A stretch of DNA of 64,000 nt from NCBI RefSeq assembly GCF_032380655.1, contig NZ_JAWDIY010000027.1, positions 1-64,000 of the forward strand, in the 5' to 3' direction. The position numbers and the translations under genes were made by a program. This DNA is from Diplocloster hominis (GTDB lineage Bacteria; Bacillota; Clostridia; Lachnospirales; Lachnospiraceae). Below, in pieces: positions 60,782 to 64,000 of the stretch (positions are counted from its first letter, which is position 1; each line of letters opens with the position of its first letter). The notes under the pieces are model-generated. The model was given only the letters and a program-made list of their open reading frames with translations, was not told the DNA's origin and searched no databases.

Positions 60782-60806
60782 AATTCTGTTCAAACCCAAT
60801 TTTTAT

Positions 60807-61535
60807 TTATAGAAAATAGACATCCCTGTGTCCTGTCTCACGCATCTTGGCCTTAATATTGCGGCGGTTATAGATCATATGAACAATCATAGCATCCCGT
60901 GCTCCCACCGCATCATGGCTTTTGATAGCATTGGTGATTTCCCAGTGTACTTCGATGGTCTCATCCTTTAGTTTAAAATTTTCGGGGTCAATGTGCAGAT
61001 GGATCGACTGGTTAATGATCGGCAGAAGATTCCGCATCGCCAGATTCCCAGAGCTTTTCGCAATACGGGCATGAAACTCGAAGTCAACCGCTTCATGCAG
61101 CTCGCCAGCCCGTACCTGCCGCTCCATCTCCGCGCACAGGACCTCCAGTTCTGCCACGTCTTCCTGAGTCGCCCTGTTGGCCGCCATGGCGGCGATCTCC
61201 GGCTCTATGATGTACCGCACTTCAAACAGGTCCTGGGTGAGCTTTAATTTATCCCTGACAAACATGAACCCCAGGGGATCTTCCACCACGCCGCATCTCT
61301 CACAGACATAAGTACCGGACCCGCGCCGGACCTCTAAGATGTTCCTGGAAGCCAGAGCTTTGATCGCTTCCCTCACAGAGCTTCTACCCACGTGCAGCAG
61401 CTCAATTAATTCGTATTCATTGGGCAGTCTGTCCCCGGCCTGCAGATCTTTATCTATAATATATTGTATGATTTTATCTGCGGCTTGATCGGCCAGCGGT
61501 CTTATGGAGTCTTTAATGTTATATGTACGCTCCAA
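60807..61535 (-). CDS. GntR family (FadR/FCD) transcriptional regulator
   Basis: From the TTG at 61535 (aaggagg eight bases before) the protein is 242 residues; a TTG six bases earlier is too close to the ribosome site. The winged helix is ~10-75 (ADKIIQYIIDKDLQAGDRLPNEYELIELL, GRSSVREAIKALASRNILEVRRGSGTYV). An FCD domain follows with metal/ligand residues (ARIAKSSGNLAM, HIDPENF). It most likely represses the adjacent tct operon and is released by a sugar-acid intermediate. Confidence 0.9.
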   Translation of the reverse strand: MERTYNIKDSIRPLADQAADKIIQYIIDKDLQAGDRLPNEYELIELLHVGRSSVREAIKALASRNILEVRRGSGTYVCERCGVVEDPLGFMFVRDKLKLTQDLFEVRYIIEPEIAAMAANRATQEDVAELEVLCAEMERQVRAGELHEAVDFEFHARIAKSSGNLAMRNLLPIINQSIHLHIDPENFKLKDETIEVHWEITNAIKSHDAVGARDAMIVHMIYNRRNIKAKMRETGHRDVYFL

Positions 61536-61569
61536 AATCAACCCCTCCTTTTACTCGCTTCTTTTTTGT

Positions 61570-61597
61570 ATTTTAACACAAAATGTGGAAATGTCTA
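61570..61597 (-). promoter_or_regulatory. Promoter of the GntR gene
   Basis: On the minus strand TAGACA (61592-61597), 16 bases, TAAAAT (61570-61575). A moderate match about 35 bases before the TTG start. Confidence 0.5.
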
Positions 61598-61656
61598 GAA
61601 GCTTGTTATTAAGTCAGGGGGCGTTTTCAGTTTCTTACAAATACATAGCGGCCCTG

Positions 61657-64000
61657 TTACTCAAAGACCGCTATAATTGTAATTATTTCATATGGATTTA
61701 CTTTTATCTTTATTTGATTTTCCGTATAAGCCAATTCCTCAATGGTCTGCCCGTCCAAACGTATTTTCCGAACTGCGCTCAGATTCTTATGAAATTGGAT
61801 CTCTGCCTCGACAACCTGGTTTTGGGGCAGATAGAAACGAAGCTCGATCTCATTTTCGTGTTCATATGGCTTAAGAGCGGATACGATCAGTTCCCTGCTG
61901 CTGCAGCTGACAAAGTTTTGACTTGCCGGGAGAACGGCATTCGGAACGGATTTGCTTTGACCGGTCAGAAGTCCAGCCAAATAAGCCTGCGCAGTGTGTT
62001 TGATTTCCCCCCAGGAGGTCTGGGGTGCTGGAAAATAGAGCGCATAGGAGCAGTGGTTTTCGCCTTTGCACTGGGCGCCTGAGAATTCAGGATTTTTACC
62101 TCCCGCCCATGCGTAGAGTCTTCCCTGGCTTCTTAACAGCGTCACGGCCAGGAGACTTTGTTCCTTTTGGACTAATTGATATTGGTGAAGCCCTTTGCTT
62201 AGAAATACGATCTTGCCATCCGCATCCCCTGCGCTTACAAAGCTGCTGAATGGATGCAGCAAAGGGAACTGGTTCCATGGCCGTTCTTCCATGGAGAACG
62301 GGACATCCGATACAGCGCTGCCGGTATGATTGGCTGCGGGAAAGAAAACACGGACCCGATGATCCTCGGACTGGTTGCGGATAACCGTGTCAAAATAAAG
62401 CTGCCTGCTGCCCGCATATAGGGAGACCTCATAAGTGATCTGGTTACTTATGTCCTTTTCTCTTGATGGCGTGAAAATCATCGCAGTCAGACGGTAACTG
62501 CATTTTAACCGTCCCCGCTGGGTACAGCGCCTGCTCCAGCTGCATGATCTGCTGTCTATGACCGAAGGGGCTTCGGGCCTGATATGTTCGTATACGTCAC
62601 CCCCGGAGCTTTCGTCTTCAAAGAAATGCAGTCCTTCATAGCGTTGTCCCGTCTCTTTGTCTGTTATATCCAGGGTTCCGTCGGATTGTATTTCTACTTT
62701 GAGATATTCGTTTTCCATCCCGTCCGCTGTGCAGGTTACCGTATGCGGCTCTGACGGACATTCTGCTTTTGCAGACAGCAGGCACATTCCGCCCGGTTCA
62801 CACCCGGGTTCAAGCCCGGAATCCTCTCTGGAATCCACTCCGGATTCCGCTCCGGCATCCGCAGGCGCGGTTCCTTGATGGAAAATCACCTGGTAGGAAG
62901 CATATCCGATCCCTGCCAAGCAGGGCGCAGGCAGTACAATTTTCCAGCAGATTTCGTGGTACATGCGCTGTACTGCATCAATATCTGATGCGATCCTGGT
63001 TTCTGCTCTTCTGTCCAGGATCTGACAGGGGATTTCCCGGCCTTCGTGGTCATATATGGTAAAAGAATGATAGTCCAGCCGCTGCTCCGCGCGGATAACG
63101 CACTCCAGCATGGCATCGGGTGTCCCGCCGCTGCTGTTTAGGATACATAGCGTATACTCATTTTCTTTCTGGTGGTTCCAGGAAATATTCTGACTGATCT
63201 GTTCCATTCCTCTGCGGATCATCCAGCTGCAGATCTGCCCCGCCTTGTGATAGCGGCTCAGCATTTCTTCCTCTACAGGGTCTTGGCTGCAGCCGCATAT
63301 ACTGTCATGGGCATGGTTTGCCAGCAGGTATTTCCACGCCTGATCCAGGAAACGCAGAGGCAGCTCATATCCCATTGTCCGCAGGACCGCTGCCAGCGGC
63401 TCCGCTTTTTTGATCAGGGCTTCCTGCAGAATTACATTCTCCCTTTTCAACGCATTCCTGGAGGCTGCCACGTCTTTCAGAATCCGGATATCTTCCCCTT
63501 CCCGCAGTTCTCCCGTAACCGACCGCAGATCCGGCTCTGACCAGTCGATAGTTTGAAAGTACTCTGCCAGACTTCCCACCCTGATCTCATATCCGCGTTC
63601 TCTCATCTGTCTGATCAGCCGGCCGAACTGCCGGGGCGGGGCCAGGTGGTCGCCGCCGTAGGTGATCAGGAGATAGTCCGAACGGGTCGGGCACGTTTCC
63701 TGCCTGTTATATGTAGTCCACCTCTCTTCGAGTCCTTCCGGCGTATCCAGGAGGGAAACCCCGTTCTCCATATGCTTCTGGTCGATGCGGCAGCAATTAT
63801 TATATTCGTTCTGTATCGTTTTTACCATGCTTGTGTCCGGGGATTTCCAGAGAAATTCCTGTGGCTGCCGCTTATCCACTCCCCGCATCAGAAATGCCTC
63901 AGTGATGCCAAAGCCGTTCAGGATCTGCGGCATCTGGGCGATGTGTCCAAAAGAATCCGGCAGATAGCCCAGGTTCTGGCAGGGGCCATACCGGCGGGCC
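61657..64000 (-). CDS. GH38 alpha-mannosidase, partial at the window edge
   Basis: The open frame runs 781 codons to the window edge, so the N-terminal part is missing. Near the edge it reads GYLPDSFGHIAQMPQIL, the GH38 active-site motif. LANHAHDSICGCS (~240 residues further) is another zinc/catalytic block. The rest is the family's mutarotase-like central and C-terminal beta domains. MngB/Ams1-type enzymes cleave alpha-mannosides, often after phosphorylation. The lost N-terminal ~250 residues include part of the active site. It is adjacent to the GntR gene but separated by 121 bases and that gene's promoter. Confidence 0.88.
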   Translation of the reverse strand, partial: ARRYGPCQNLGYLPDSFGHIAQMPQILNGFGITEAFLMRGVDKRQPQEFLWKSPDTSMVKTIQNEYNNCCRIDQKHMENGVSLLDTPEGLEERWTTYNRQETCPTRSDYLLITYGGDHLAPPRQFGRLIRQMRERGYEIRVGSLAEYFQTIDWSEPDLRSVTGELREGEDIRILKDVAASRNALKRENVILQEALIKKAEPLAAVLRTMGYELPLRFLDQAWKYLLANHAHDSICGCSQDPVEEEMLSRYHKAGQICSWMIRRGMEQISQNISWNHQKENEYTLCILNSSGGTPDAMLECVIRAEQRLDYHSFTIYDHEGREIPCQILDRRAETRIASDIDAVQRMYHEICWKIVLPAPCLAGIGYASYQVIFHQGTAPADAGAESGVDSREDSGLEPGCEPGGMCLLSAKAECPSEPHTVTCTADGMENEYLKVEIQSDGTLDITDKETGQRYEGLHFFEDESSGGDVYEHIRPEAPSVIDSRSCSWSRRCTQRGRLKCSYRLTAMIFTPSREKDISNQITYEVSLYAGSRQLYFDTVIRNQSEDHRVRVFFPAANHTGSAVSDVPFSMEERPWNQFPLLHPFSSFVSAGDADGKIVFLSKGLHQYQLVQKEQSLLAVTLLRSQGRLYAWAGGKNPEFSGAQCKGENHCSYALYFPAPQTSWGEIKHTAQAYLAGLLTGQSKSVPNAVLPASQNFVSCSSRELIVSALKPYEHENEIELRFYLPQNQVVEAEIQFHKNLSAVRKIRLDGQTIEELAYTENQIKIKVNPYEIITIIAVFE

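Larger units (their letters stand above)
60478..60806. other. 329-bp region between tctC and the GntR gene
   Basis: Contains the operator at 60531-60541, the tct promoter (60553-60581), an AT-rich stretch and the terminator of the GntR gene (60731-60781). A second partial operator (atctgatgt) is at 60684-60692. Confidence 0.75.

Overview
The window is about 50% GC and dense with genes. It has strong AGGAGG ribosome binding sites, YesM/YesN-type two-component systems, a tripartite (Tct) transporter, an aldolase fused to a glyoxalase-fold domain, and a TGD-type cell-wall anchor on a giant mucinase. Together these suggest a gut Firmicute of the Lachnospiraceae type, such as a Blautia/Hungatella/Enterocloster-like genome. 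That placement is inference from gene content; there is no rRNA in the window. I saw no tRNA, rRNA, CRISPR array, insertion sequence or prophage.

Layout. (1) 135-1180: an NMNAT (NadD-like) gene broken by one frameshift and joined to a NADAR gene. (2) 1428-9592: a LacI regulator with a MATE exporter, an OpuC-type ABC importer operon, and a divergent nucleoside hydrolase plus MFS transporter. A PurR/LacI-like operator lies between the two divergent units. (3) 9697-14461: a TetR repressor with a divergent flavin/FeS oxidoreductase and a clear promoter-operator, a YfcE-like phosphodiesterase, and a sodium symporter. (4) 14792-25044: an eight-gene co-directional operon encoding an acidic coiled-coil protein, a HerA/VirB4-like ATPase with a glycine zipper, a membrane-anchored protein, a C39-like cysteine peptidase, an unknown protein, a LytTR regulator and two Hsp70-like ATPases with different C-termini (BspA-type leucine-rich repeats; Sel1 repeats plus a novel domain). 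I cannot match this to a described system, and it is my main candidate for a new one. (5) 25493-31278: small enzymes and a BlaI/M56-controlled ABC exporter. (6) 31410-35085: AzlCD amino-acid exporter with a duplicated structured leader, decayed remnants of a sialic-acid lyase and a SEC-C protein, and an M20 hydrolase. (7) 35368-53954: a mucin O-glycan locus with a GH101 endo-alpha-GalNAc-ase at the surface, an ABC importer, a GH35 beta-galactosidase, a DUF5107 protein, and a divergent histidine kinase/AraC response regulator. A 44-bp element is shared by the GH101 and importer promoters. (8) 54058-61535: a sugar-acid operon (TctCBA, KDPG-type aldolase, split transketolase, RpiB) under a GntR regulator with a readable promoter and operator. 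(9) 61657-64000: an alpha-mannosidase (GH38) running off the window edge.

A second theme is non-coding. Short tandem arrays lie directly after stop codons: a 21-bp palindromic unit built on GGGACATGTCC at three places, a 17-bp unit, and a 14-bp unit. Two unrelated genes (azlC and an Hsp70 gene) share the same duplicated 5' leader. A 97-bp near-perfect inverted repeat lies between the response regulator and GH101.

How the parts work together. In region 7, GH101 would cut Gal-beta1,3-GalNAc from mucin, the ABC importer would bring in the disaccharide, and GH35 would act inside the cell (it has no signal peptide). The two-component system would sense the sugar and switch on both promoters. In region 8, the Tct system would import an acid that is converted elsewhere to a 2-keto-3-deoxy phosphosugar, which the aldolase splits before the transketolase and RpiB act. 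Substrates are inferred, not shown.
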